Assembly (NCBI RefSeq): GCF_009765905.1
Contig: NZ_LMUO01000015.1
Coordinates: 154,219 to 218,218 of the forward strand
Length of the DNA stretch: 64,000 nt
Reading direction: 5' to 3'
Source of the DNA: Mucilaginibacter sp. L196
GTDB taxonomy: Bacteria > Bacteroidota > Bacteroidia > Sphingobacteriales > Sphingobacteriaceae
The translations under genes were made by a program, and so were the position numbers. The notes under the pieces were generated by a model, which saw only the letters and a program-made list of their open reading frames with translations, was not told the DNA's origin and made no database searches. Of this stretch, positions 14,901 through 23,490 are shown piece by piece (the stretch's first letter is position 1; the number at the start of each line of letters is the position of its first letter).

Positions 14901-14936
14901 AACACACCCCTCCCCTCCTCTAGAGAGGGGATTTTA
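14901..14936. repeat. Dispersed CCCCT/AGGGG palindromic repeat, R7
   Basis: AACACACCCCTCCCCTCCTC followed by TAGAGAGGGGATTTTA; it ends 17 nt before the next start codon at 14,954. Confidence 0.65.
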
Positions 14937-14953
14937 AGATTTGGAGATAAAAG

Positions 14954-15985
14954 ATGAAAGTAAAGGTTAACGGTTCATACTTCCTATATTTTAATGAATT
15001 TGCCATGACGTCGCACTTAGATGCGGTGGCATCTTCATTTACGATGCACGGATATTTTGACCCGACTAATCCTGCGCATAAGGTTTTATACAAACCACTC
15101 ACCTACCCCATGGTGCAGTTTTACCATGATGATGATACGTTGTTTTTTACTGGCAAACTGGTTAACATGGATTTTACTTCGGACAGTGCGCCGCAGTTAG
15201 TTACCTTATCAGGTTATAGCTTAGGTGGTGTTTTAGAGGATTGTACTGTTCCATATGAAGCGTATCCCTTGCAAAGTGATAATCGTAGTTTAAGAGAAAT
15301 TGCACAGCGCCTACTTAGTTTTTTCAACCTTAATTTAATAGTTTATGATAACGTTGCTGCGGTTTGTGACAAGGTCTATAAAAAAAGTGTAGCATCGCCT
15401 TCGGGCAGCGTAAAGGAGTATTTATCTAAACTTGCTGCACAACGAAACGTGATCATTTCGCATGATGTGAATGGCAACATTATCATGTTCAGGCCCGATG
15501 CCAAAGCCAAACCCAAAGGATGGTTTGACAACAGTAATATCACTGGTAGATCTACTTTAAAAGTAAATGGCCAGCAAATGCATAGTAGTGTTGGAAGCAT
15601 TCGGCAACCCGGCAAAAAAGATGTTACAAAACCATCAAATGTTAATGCATTCGATGTTATTGATGATAATCTTGTAAAAGCTTATAGGCCTTATGTACAT
15701 ATTTTAACATCGGGTAATGAAACAGATACCGATGATGGTGCCAAGAACGCATTTGCTGCAGAGCTTAAAAATATACAGGTTGAATTTATGCTTGAGCATT
15801 GGGAAGATATTAACCCAGGTGATATTATCATGTTCAGCAATCCGGATCTGTATATAACGAAGAAAGCCAGAATGATGGTCATTAATACGACCAAGAGCGA
15901 AAGCAGTACTGCAAGAACGATGGCAATAACGGCTGTATTACCGGAAACTTTTACTGGAGACCAGCCCATAGATATATTTCAATGA
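14954..15985 (+). CDS. Baseplate hub protein, Mu gpP-like
   Basis: 343 residues. The order of elements (KVKVNGSYFLYFNEFAM; DDDTLFFTGKLVNMDFTSDS; LSGYSLGGVLEDCTVPYEAY; IAQRLLSFFNLNLIVYD; LSKLAAQRNVIISHDVNGNI) matches phage hub proteins of the Mu gpP/P2 gpD type (T4 gp27 counterpart). The C-terminus has WEDINPGDIIMFSNPDLYI, the conserved end of this family. The hub binds the spike encoded by the next gene, whose start overlaps this stop by ATGA (15,982-15,985), so expression is coupled. Confidence 0.8.
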   Translation: MKVKVNGSYFLYFNEFAMTSHLDAVASSFTMHGYFDPTNPAHKVLYKPLTYPMVQFYHDDDTLFFTGKLVNMDFTSDSAPQLVTLSGYSLGGVLEDCTVPYEAYPLQSDNRSLREIAQRLLSFFNLNLIVYDNVAAVCDKVYKKSVASPSGSVKEYLSKLAAQRNVIISHDVNGNIIMFRPDAKAKPKGWFDNSNITGRSTLKVNGQQMHSSVGSIRQPGKKDVTKPSNVNAFDVIDDNLVKAYRPYVHILTSGNETDTDDGAKNAFAAELKNIQVEFMLEHWEDINPGDIIMFSNPDLYITKKARMMVINTTKSESSTARTMAITAVLPETFTGDQPIDIFQ

Positions 15986-16470
15986 TCAGTTTTAGCATTA
16001 TCAAGAACACTTTAATAGACGCTGGATTACGTATAGTTACTATACTGGAATTTGGCATGAAAAGCGCAAATGAATGTGCTCCTTTCGGAGATGACAGTTG
16101 CCCGTTACCTAATATGTCGGCCATATATGCCGACACATCAAATATTGACGACCCGATAATATTAGGTTATATGAATAACCAGCAGGAGGCGCAGCCAGGT
16201 GAAAAACGTTTATACAGCCTAATGTCTGATGGAACGCTTAGTTTTTACGCGTGGCTTAGAGCTGACGGCACGATGAGTTTAGGTGGTGAAGGAAACAACC
16301 TGGTTAGGTTTACACCACTACAATCCGGCATAAATGCAAAAGATCAGTTGATACAAACTGAATTGGAAAAGATAGCTACCGCAATTGGGAGCCTTGGAGC
16401 CGTTTATGTGCCGGGTACGATTGAAACGAATATTTCAGCAAGTGAAATAACAGAAATAAAATGTATATGA
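15982..16470 (+). CDS. Baseplate spike protein, Mu gp45-like
   Basis: 162 residues. PFGDDSCPLPNMSAIYADTS followed by DDPIILGYMNN matches the gp45 family of small membrane-piercing spikes (PF06890 type), a trimeric OB-fold plus beta-helix. A helical C-terminus (INAKDQLIQTELEKIATAIG) and the unusual tail GTIETNISASEITEIKCI follow. No His-x-His iron-binding tip is seen. The last 60 bases of this gene are the start of a repeated segment that also lies in front of the second and third fibre genes. The stop overlaps the fibre A start. Confidence 0.75.
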   Translation: MISFSIIKNTLIDAGLRIVTILEFGMKSANECAPFGDDSCPLPNMSAIYADTSNIDDPIILGYMNNQQEAQPGEKRLYSLMSDGTLSFYAWLRADGTMSLGGEGNNLVRFTPLQSGINAKDQLIQTELEKIATAIGSLGAVYVPGTIETNISASEITEIKCI

Positions 16471-16665
16471 AAGATAGTATCAAGATCGGGTTCCTAATTT
16501 GCCTGTTTCTTTTAATTGGCGACGTTGCACATGCTCAGGGTACATGGCTGGGGGTTACTGGTGCTGCGCAGTATAATTCAACAACTAATGCTTATCGGTG
16601 GAATTTTGGAGCGAATGGCTTGTTTTCGCCTTATGATTTATTTTTAAAGAAGGTTGATAGCTTAA
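16402..16665. repeat. Fibre cassette direct repeat, copy A
   Basis: Spans the 3' end of the spike gene through the signal peptide and first 60 residues of fibre A. Near-identical sequence recurs at 19,419-19,700 and 23,202-23,490. Landmarks: ACAGAAATAAAATGTATATG at each start. Confidence 0.85.
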
Positions 16666-19193
16666 GTTATGTGCCTTTTTCTTATATACACCATCAAACC
16701 AATCAACGAATATTATTAGGAGATACTGTATCATATTCAGCCGAATTATATATGCGGCCTGATAGTAGTAGTTCTGGTTCCGGAGCACCCGCTACACAGC
16801 TGAGCGCAAGCGATATACTGGGAGAGGGTTTTGGTGCATTTGAAATACAGGGAGGCTCAGGGGGTTTTACTGATATTGCATTTCAAGATGGAACATATGC
16901 TCAACAAATAACCCTACCAGCAGGGGTAGCCCCTATTCAAGTTTTTAACAACAACAATAGAGGAATGGCTTACCAAAGTAATGTTGACTTTGGCAGTGCA
17001 ACTGTGGGCACTATAATAGATAAAGGTTATGTTGATAGCTTGGTCACTACAAGTGTTTCTATTGCATACGGTAACGGCATACAAGAAGTAGATGGAGTTG
17101 TTGGTTTAGGGGGGTATGGATTGACAAGTACGATAGCTACCGGATTAAATGGTAATAGTTTCACTTTTGATGATAGATATAATAACTTCACTATAGGGAA
17201 TAACCAATTTCAATTAACTTCCGGCAATGGTACTATAAGTAATTCAATAACCAGTAACCTAGGTGGCATACTAATATCAGGTAACGGGGGGGGATTCATA
17301 TCATTGCCAAGTAGTGGAAGCGGGGCTATGATTCAATTTACAGATAGAAATGGAATTGGTGCTCAAAATACATCTGATTATTCGGCAAATTGGAGTACGG
17401 CAAGCACTCCAAATGCGCTTGCTTCCGTTAAATATGTAAATGCCCAAATTGCTGCAAGTAGTGGAGGAGGGAGTGGTAATTATGTACCTTATAGTTATAT
17501 ACATACTAATACGCACAATAAATCAATCCTCATAGGAGATACTACCAATGCTAATACAGCATTGATATATGCTCAACCCGATTCATCGGTTAATGGCAAT
17601 CCAATCATTATGTTGAGCGCGACTAATGAGTCAAATATAGGAGCAAGTGATGTGGAAGTAGCTGGAGGTACTAATGGCTATACGAATATCGAATTTAATG
17701 ATGGGACAGATCAAGAAATAAATCTTGGTGGTGGGATTAATCCTATATTAATTACAAATAATAATAACAGAGGGGCTGCGTATTTAGGTAATGTTGATTT
17801 TGGAAGCGCAATAGGTGGGACGCTTGTAGACAAAACATATGTGGATAGCTTAGTAACCGCAAGTTCAAACGGCGGAGGGGTAGGTTCTTATTTGCCTTTA
17901 ACATTAACAATACCTACAGATGTAAATGTTGGTTCTTATGGTTTAGGTTTCAGTTCCATAGTGGGTACTCATATAATGGAAACAGGTTATCAAACCACTC
18001 CACAAACCTATCCAAGTATAGGACATCCAGTTGATTTTAGTGTGATTAACGTATTACAAGATTCATCGGCGAACGTATTCAACGTAATATATCCCGGAGG
18101 CATTTCTACACAAGTAGAAAATTTAGGAAGCGGCTTAGCACCAAACAGGAAAACAATCACCCAAATTATAGATACAACAGGTTACTATTACAAAGACTTT
18201 AAAGAAGATTTAGAGATTACTAACACCTTCAATATAGGAAATGCAACCATACCTGTAATTGGTCATGGAAGTAGCCCAATAGAAGGAACTACTTTAACTT
18301 CTTTTGATAATGGGAACGGAACTGTCGCTTTTTATGTGACTCCTGAATTGGGAGTTGTGTCGACCTACACTCCAGTATCGCCCAATACAGATACAGTGCA
18401 GATGAATATATCTAATAGTGGATTTAATGTATTTTTAACAAATGGTACTTCAAATCCAATTGGCACTCAATTTAATGTAAGCGATGATAATGATGGTGGT
18501 GTTGGCGGTTTAGTATATAGTAGTAGTGTCACCACATTACAAGCTAATAATAGTGGATTAGAATTCAATAACGCTAAAGATGACTTTAGAATAGGTTCGG
18601 GTATAAGCTCAAGTCAATTGTATTATCAAGGAAATGATAAATTTGAAATACTTGATAATCAATTAGAATGGTTAGGGTCAGCAGGTGCATCCATAAATGC
18701 GATTGGTACAGAATTAAGTTATCTCACTGATAAAGGAAGCTCGTTTGTATCAGGTGATGATACTGGATTAGGTTTATATTATGATGGAGTGGGTGGTTCC
18801 ACCTTTCAATCTGATTCAGATAAATTATATTATAGCAATAATAATATAAAATTAGCTTTAGGAGGTCTTGGGGCCAATTCAGGTAAATTTATATTCGCAG
18901 GTGATGATCAATTTTTAATTGGAGATGATCAACTTAGTTGGCAAGGTTCTGCAGGTGCATCCATAAATGCGAATGGAACCTCTTTCAGTATTTCATCTGA
19001 TACAGGCACTTTACTACAAATAGATGATACTGGGGTGTATGATGGCAGTAATAATTACTACACAAAACTTATGACTACTGTACCAACTTCATCTAATTCA
19101 CCGGGAACTTCTCATGAGATTGCGGTTGATGCTACTTACATATATTGGTATACAGGTACTCAATGGCTGAGAGCAATTGGTAGTACATTCTAA
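16461..19193 (+). CDS. Signal-peptide-bearing tail fibre-like protein A
   Basis: 910 residues from 16,461; the ATG at 16,467 makes an ATGA overlap with the spike stop and is an equal candidate. The N-terminus is a clear Sec signal peptide (MKDSIKIGFLICLFLLIGDV then AHA|Q), followed by WLGVTGAAQYNSTTNAYRWN and FGANGLFSPYDLFLKK, shared by all three array members. Two tandem 130-residue domains follow (with NNNNRGMAYQSNVDFGSA and NNNNRGAAYLGNVDFGSA, each ending YVDSLV). The C-terminal tip IAVDATYIYWYTGTQWLRAI is a common Bacteroidota phage fibre end. Fibre content is clear; export to the periplasm is predicted from the leader and is odd for a tail protein. Confidence 0.75.
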   Translation: MYMKDSIKIGFLICLFLLIGDVAHAQGTWLGVTGAAQYNSTTNAYRWNFGANGLFSPYDLFLKKVDSLSYVPFSYIHHQTNQRILLGDTVSYSAELYMRPDSSSSGSGAPATQLSASDILGEGFGAFEIQGGSGGFTDIAFQDGTYAQQITLPAGVAPIQVFNNNNRGMAYQSNVDFGSATVGTIIDKGYVDSLVTTSVSIAYGNGIQEVDGVVGLGGYGLTSTIATGLNGNSFTFDDRYNNFTIGNNQFQLTSGNGTISNSITSNLGGILISGNGGGFISLPSSGSGAMIQFTDRNGIGAQNTSDYSANWSTASTPNALASVKYVNAQIAASSGGGSGNYVPYSYIHTNTHNKSILIGDTTNANTALIYAQPDSSVNGNPIIMLSATNESNIGASDVEVAGGTNGYTNIEFNDGTDQEINLGGGINPILITNNNNRGAAYLGNVDFGSAIGGTLVDKTYVDSLVTASSNGGGVGSYLPLTLTIPTDVNVGSYGLGFSSIVGTHIMETGYQTTPQTYPSIGHPVDFSVINVLQDSSANVFNVIYPGGISTQVENLGSGLAPNRKTITQIIDTTGYYYKDFKEDLEITNTFNIGNATIPVIGHGSSPIEGTTLTSFDNGNGTVAFYVTPELGVVSTYTPVSPNTDTVQMNISNSGFNVFLTNGTSNPIGTQFNVSDDNDGGVGGLVYSSSVTTLQANNSGLEFNNAKDDFRIGSGISSSQLYYQGNDKFEILDNQLEWLGSAGASINAIGTELSYLTDKGSSFVSGDDTGLGLYYDGVGGSTFQSDSDKLYYSNNNIKLALGGLGANSGKFIFAGDDQFLIGDDQLSWQGSAGASINANGTSFSISSDTGTLLQIDDTGVYDGSNNYYTKLMTTVPTSSNSPGTSHEIAVDATYIYWYTGTQWLRAIGSTF

Positions 19194-19226
19194 AAATCAA
19201 ATTAATTAATCATATATCAAACAACA

Positions 19227-19420
19227 ATAAAAAAAGCAATTTTAATCATTGGCTTATTGGCCATCACAACATTTTCTTTTGCTCAAACTAAAAAAACGCA
19301 ATCGTCAACACTGCAACCCAAGTTAACTGACACTGCAAAATCAACAATTCAGCAGGCGCATATCTTGATATAAGGCTCAATAATAGGCCGATGCAAAAGC
19401 AGTTTTGGAGGCGCTAACAG
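19227..19420 (+). pseudogene. Truncated copy of the 111-residue exported protein
   Basis: Aligns by eye with the intact gene at 22,834: same upstream sequence (ATCATATATCAAA), the start codon ATG is ATA (19,227-19,229), and two single-base deletions disrupt the frame. The copy ends at GCGCTAACAGCCGG, where it joins the spike-end repeat (copy B). The junction shares CCGG with copy C upstream of 23,261, so it probably formed by recombination there. Confidence 0.85.
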
Positions 19421-19700
19421 CCGGGGATGATTGGAACGAATATATCAGCAAGTGAAATAACAGAAATAAAATGTATATGAAAGATAGTATCAGGTATTTA
19501 GTAGCAAGTGGCAAGATCGCATTACTAGTTGGCATGTTGCTGTTATTTGGTGGTGCAGTGCATGCTCAGGGTACATGGCTTGGAGTTACCGGTGCTGCGC
19601 AGTATAATTCAACAACTAATGCCTATCGGTGGAATTTTGGAGCGAATGGCTTGTTTTCACCTTATGATTTGTTTTTAAAGAAAACGGATAGCTTAAGCAC
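19419..19700. repeat. Fibre cassette direct repeat, copy B
   Basis: Homologous to 16,402-16,665; contains the end of the spike gene (out of context), the start of fibre B and the shared N-terminal domain. It carries a 21-nt in-frame insertion of the TATTTAGTAGCAAGT-type repeat relative to copy A. Confidence 0.85.
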
Positions 19701-22700
19701 CGTACCCGGTGACTATGTAAAGCATAACTTTTTAAGCGCACAAAATTATTTAGATTCTGCAAATAATGGTCTAACTAGAAACGGGGCAATCATTGGGTTA
19801 GGTGGATTATTGACATCTGATGTTGCCATTAATAACAATCATCATAATTTATTGCTTGGCAACAATACGCTCTCAAGTATTGGTTTAGGGGATAGTTATA
19901 TTGGTTTAACTTCACAAGATGGTTCGTCGGATGCCACGCAATTAGCTATTAGTCCTATTTATGCTCAGCTTACAGTCGGAACCAACGGACTTGGGGCTTC
20001 TGAGCTCACTATGTACAACAATAGCTTACAGTTAACAAGGAGTCTATTAACTGGTAGAGATCCTGCCGAAACACTTGTTTTAGGAGGTGGTACTCCTAAT
20101 AATCAATATAACGACAATATAGTTATTGTAGATCAAATACACAATGTGGGCATATTAGAAGATGCTGATTATTCTACAAATATATTACTTGATTCACTTG
20201 CTTTAACTACAACTAAGGCAGTAAAATCATTATTAAGCGGTTATGCACCTGCAACTGGTGGAACCAATTATATTCAAAATGGCACTAGCATAAATACACC
20301 ACAAACGGCTCAATTTACTATTACAGGCGAGGGTTTTTTTACTAATCCTTCTAATACCGATTACGGAGTTGCTATCGCTGGTAAAAACTCGAGCACAAGT
20401 CAGGCTGAAATTGATATTTATAACGATAATATAGTATCAGCATATATTAGAAATAAAACATTTGGCTTTGCTGACTTTTCGAATATAACACCCGGTATAT
20501 ATGGCTGGACTATGGGATATAACACGGCTACGGGTTCAACAGATATTAATGGCCGCACTCATTTTAAAGATAGTGTAACTACTAATCAAGTCCCGATTAA
20601 TCCATACGATGTAGTAAATAAAGCTTATGCTGATGCAAATTATGTTGCGAACAATTCATTGGGTCTACAAAGTGTTATGGCTGTTGGAGACACCTCGAAC
20701 ATACCGATGTACTTAAAAAGCCCAGGTGGTACATCAACTCAACCAATCTCGTTATTTGCTGTAAATACGTTCGGTGATTCTATAACAGCAGGAACGGGGG
20801 CTAGTATTCCCGCGAACGATTATATTTCATTATTATCCGAATTTACAGGATGGTCATTTAAAAACAATGCGGTTGGTTATAGCATGGTGCCCGACCAAGC
20901 TCCTTATGTTTTTGCTACTAATATATATAGTAATAGTATTTCTACGTTGATGCTTGGCACAAATGACCAGTATCATTATGGAATAGATTCAACTCGACTA
21001 GCAGTTTATAAAACAGGGCATGAAGCATTACTTGCTTATCTCGCTATTCCAGCCTCTCAAAAGATTTTAGGGGGTAGTCCCTCAGTTACATATACAGGAT
21101 CATGGGCACCCGCAAGTTGGATAGGGATGTATACTCAGGCAAACGGGGCTACAGCAACATTTACTGTAACCGGTACATCTGTATTGATAGGAACAAAGCA
21201 AGGAGCAGCCTATACAGGTACATATAGTATTACAATTGATGGTACTAATGAAGGTACATTTAGTTCTGTATGTCCATCACTTAACACTATTTTAGGTAAT
21301 ACTTTTGGGCCTAAACTTCAAATTTTCTCAGGGTTATCTGATGGTGCACATACAGTTGTATTAACTAAACTGGATGCAAATCCATACTTGTTTTTTGACT
21401 GGGCTGCAGGTGTTGGAGGAAGTGGAGTAGCTGGTAGTAGTGTAGTTTATGTGAGTAATATTTACCACATGAGTGCAGCTGCTTATGCTTCATTAGGAGG
21501 CAGTTCTGCAAATACAGATAGTTATAATGCAGCAATTGCATCTAACGTATCTACCCTATCAGCATTAGGCTTACATGTAATTCTAGCAGATTGTAGTACT
21601 CCAATGAATACTGCAACTGATTTAGCGCCTGAGGGATTACATCCAAATGATGCAGGTCACCAGGTAATAGCCACAGCATTTGAAGCTGTTATTAACACTT
21701 CGCTGGGGGGATTATTTGTACATAATGATAATCTAAATTCTTCATCTACTTATAATAATGGGTTACTAACTACCATTAAGAACACAAATTCAGGACCCGC
21801 GGCAGCTGTTGGGTTACAATTAGGCAATGACGCTAATCAAAGTGGATTCTTGCTTAGAACAAGTACCGGTTATACAAGTGGGTTAACTCCAAATACTTTT
21901 TATTTAATTAACTCAAATGATATAGCTTTCTCATTAAATGGCTCAGAGGCAATGCGTTTATCTGCATCTTCAGGTAATGCGACGATTGATAATAGTCTGA
22001 ATGTTAATGGAACTTTTACTTCTCCTAATATATCAGGAATATTTAATACATCTAATAGTATTTATAATAATTCAGCTTTTATAGGCGTTTCAAAACCGCA
22101 AAACTTTACTGGTCGAGGTGTTTTTGTACTTGGTGCTGAAAATGGAGGTACTAACGGAGTAACAGCAGGAGCGCTTACTTCAAGTCAAGGAACTTTTATT
22201 ACGGGTAGTGGGACTGCTATTACCCTAAGTTCAGGTTCTTTTGATGCTATAATTGGTGATTTAAATCTACCTAGTTATAATGGCAACTATACTGTATCTA
22301 TAGGTTGGCATAATGGGTCAGGCCCAACACCAACAACATCAGGGGATTATAATACATTAATAGGCCCACAAATTTATACTCCTGCTACTGTAACGAACTC
22401 AACAGGGTTAGGTAATGGCGCTTTAATAACAGCTAGTAACCAAATGGTTTTTGGCAATACAAGTGTAACAGCTAATATTTTTAACGGAAGCATTACGACA
22501 ACCGGTGCCGGTGTTTTTGGTTCACTTGGCTTAACTTCTACCCAAACTTCAGTAGCAGGAAGTACAAGTGGTACTGCAAAATTCAGCGAACCATTTGCAG
22601 GCACATCTTATAAAAAGGTGGTGATTTATTTATCTGCATTATCAGGTACAGCATCCTACACTTTTCCAACTGCTTTTGCCAATACTCCGGCAATAGTAAC

Positions 22701-22803
22701 TACTAACAGCGTTGCATCAAGCGCGGTCACATCTCTATCAACAACTGCTATAACGGTAACAGGTGCTCCAACAACAGGCACAATATTATTAGAAGGCTAT
22801 TAA
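19471..22803 (+). CDS. Signal-peptide-bearing fibre B with SGNH esterase domain
   Basis: 1,110 residues. Signal peptide (MKDSIRYLVASGKIALLVGM then LLLFGGAVHA|Q), shared N-terminal domain, then trimeric-fibre-like segments ending with DSVTTNQVPINPYDVVNKAY. From about residue 425 an SGNH/GDSL hydrolase is inserted: block I FGDSITAG (nucleophile Ser), block III GTND, block V EGLHPND with the catalytic His. The usual acid Asp in DxxH is Glu here. A beta domain (VTYTGSWAPASWIGMYTQAN onwards) sits inside the hydrolase. The C-terminus has a YadA-head-like part (GLGNGALITASNQMVFGNTS). Likely an O-deacetylase acting on surface polysaccharide; substrate unknown. Confidence 0.75.
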   Translation: MYMKDSIRYLVASGKIALLVGMLLLFGGAVHAQGTWLGVTGAAQYNSTTNAYRWNFGANGLFSPYDLFLKKTDSLSTVPGDYVKHNFLSAQNYLDSANNGLTRNGAIIGLGGLLTSDVAINNNHHNLLLGNNTLSSIGLGDSYIGLTSQDGSSDATQLAISPIYAQLTVGTNGLGASELTMYNNSLQLTRSLLTGRDPAETLVLGGGTPNNQYNDNIVIVDQIHNVGILEDADYSTNILLDSLALTTTKAVKSLLSGYAPATGGTNYIQNGTSINTPQTAQFTITGEGFFTNPSNTDYGVAIAGKNSSTSQAEIDIYNDNIVSAYIRNKTFGFADFSNITPGIYGWTMGYNTATGSTDINGRTHFKDSVTTNQVPINPYDVVNKAYADANYVANNSLGLQSVMAVGDTSNIPMYLKSPGGTSTQPISLFAVNTFGDSITAGTGASIPANDYISLLSEFTGWSFKNNAVGYSMVPDQAPYVFATNIYSNSISTLMLGTNDQYHYGIDSTRLAVYKTGHEALLAYLAIPASQKILGGSPSVTYTGSWAPASWIGMYTQANGATATFTVTGTSVLIGTKQGAAYTGTYSITIDGTNEGTFSSVCPSLNTILGNTFGPKLQIFSGLSDGAHTVVLTKLDANPYLFFDWAAGVGGSGVAGSSVVYVSNIYHMSAAAYASLGGSSANTDSYNAAIASNVSTLSALGLHVILADCSTPMNTATDLAPEGLHPNDAGHQVIATAFEAVINTSLGGLFVHNDNLNSSSTYNNGLLTTIKNTNSGPAAAVGLQLGNDANQSGFLLRTSTGYTSGLTPNTFYLINSNDIAFSLNGSEAMRLSASSGNATIDNSLNVNGTFTSPNISGIFNTSNSIYNNSAFIGVSKPQNFTGRGVFVLGAENGGTNGVTAGALTSSQGTFITGSGTAITLSSGSFDAIIGDLNLPSYNGNYTVSIGWHNGSGPTPTTSGDYNTLIGPQIYTPATVTNSTGLGNGALITASNQMVFGNTSVTANIFNGSITTTGAGVFGSLGLTSTQTSVAGSTSGTAKFSEPFAGTSYKKVVIYLSALSGTASYTFPTAFANTPAIVTTNSVASSAVTSLSTTAITVTGAPTTGTILLEGY

Positions 22804-22833
22804 TAATTAACTAATCATATATCAAAAACAACA

Positions 22834-23169
22834 ATGAAAAAAGCAATTTTAATCATCGGGCTAATGGCCATTACAACAATTTCATTTGCTCAAACTAAAA
22901 AAACGCAATTATCACCAACGCAAACCAAACTAACCGATACAGCAAAATCAGCTATTCAGCAAGTTCCATATCTTGATATAAGGCTCAATAATGAGGCTGA
23001 TGCAAAAGCAGTTTTGGAGGCGCTAACCGCCGGTTATAAATCAATGGTTGAGAGCGAAAATATTAGTGCTAAAGATTTCACACATGCTCAGCAGGCATAT
23101 ACTTATCTGTCAACCATAATATATAAAAAATGGCCGGATCTGATTCCAGAGCAAACAAAACAACAATAG
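22834..23169 (+). CDS. Small exported phage protein
   Basis: 111 residues with a Sec signal peptide (MKKAILIIGLMAITTISFAQ; cleavage after Ala-19 likely). The mature part is helical (LNNEADAKAVLEALTAGYKS and FTHAQQAYTYLSTIIYKKW). It has no lipobox Cys. A degraded copy lies after fibre A at 19,227, so it is part of the duplicated fibre cassette. Position after a fibre gene suggests a periplasmic or cell-surface accessory; function unknown. The gene ends at TAG 23,167-23,169, shortly before the third cassette repeat. Confidence 0.6.
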   Translation: MKKAILIIGLMAITTISFAQTKKTQLSPTQTKLTDTAKSAIQQVPYLDIRLNNEADAKAVLEALTAGYKSMVESENISAKDFTHAQQAYTYLSTIIYKKWPDLIPEQTKQQ

Positions 23170-23201
23170 GCGGCACAAGCACATGGTATTAAACTGGATG
23201 T

Positions 23202-23490
23202 ATTTATGTGCCGGGGATGATTGAAACTAATATATCAGTAAGTGAAATAACAGAAATAAAATGTATATGAAAGATAGTATCAAGTATTTAGTAGCAAGTA
23301 GCAAGATCGGGTTCCTAATTTGCCTGTTCCTTTTAATTGGCGAGGTGGCCCATGCGCAGGAAACCTGGCTTGGGGTTACTGGTATTGCGCAGTATAATTC
23401 AACAACTAATGCTTATCGGTGGAATTTTGGAACGAATGGCTTGTTTTCGCCCTATGATCTGTTTTTAAATAAGGCCGATAGCTTAACTAC
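23202..23490. repeat. Fibre cassette direct repeat, copy C
   Basis: Homologous to copies A and B. It includes TATGTGCCGGGGATGATTGA, AGTGAAATAACAGAAATAAA and the start of fibre C, with the same 21-nt insertion as copy B. Confidence 0.85.

Noticed and set aside
1787..14936. The dispersed CCCCT palindromes as a CRISPR or IS remnant
   Set aside because: They are not regularly spaced, have no uniform spacers and no transposase; they are intergenic repeats.
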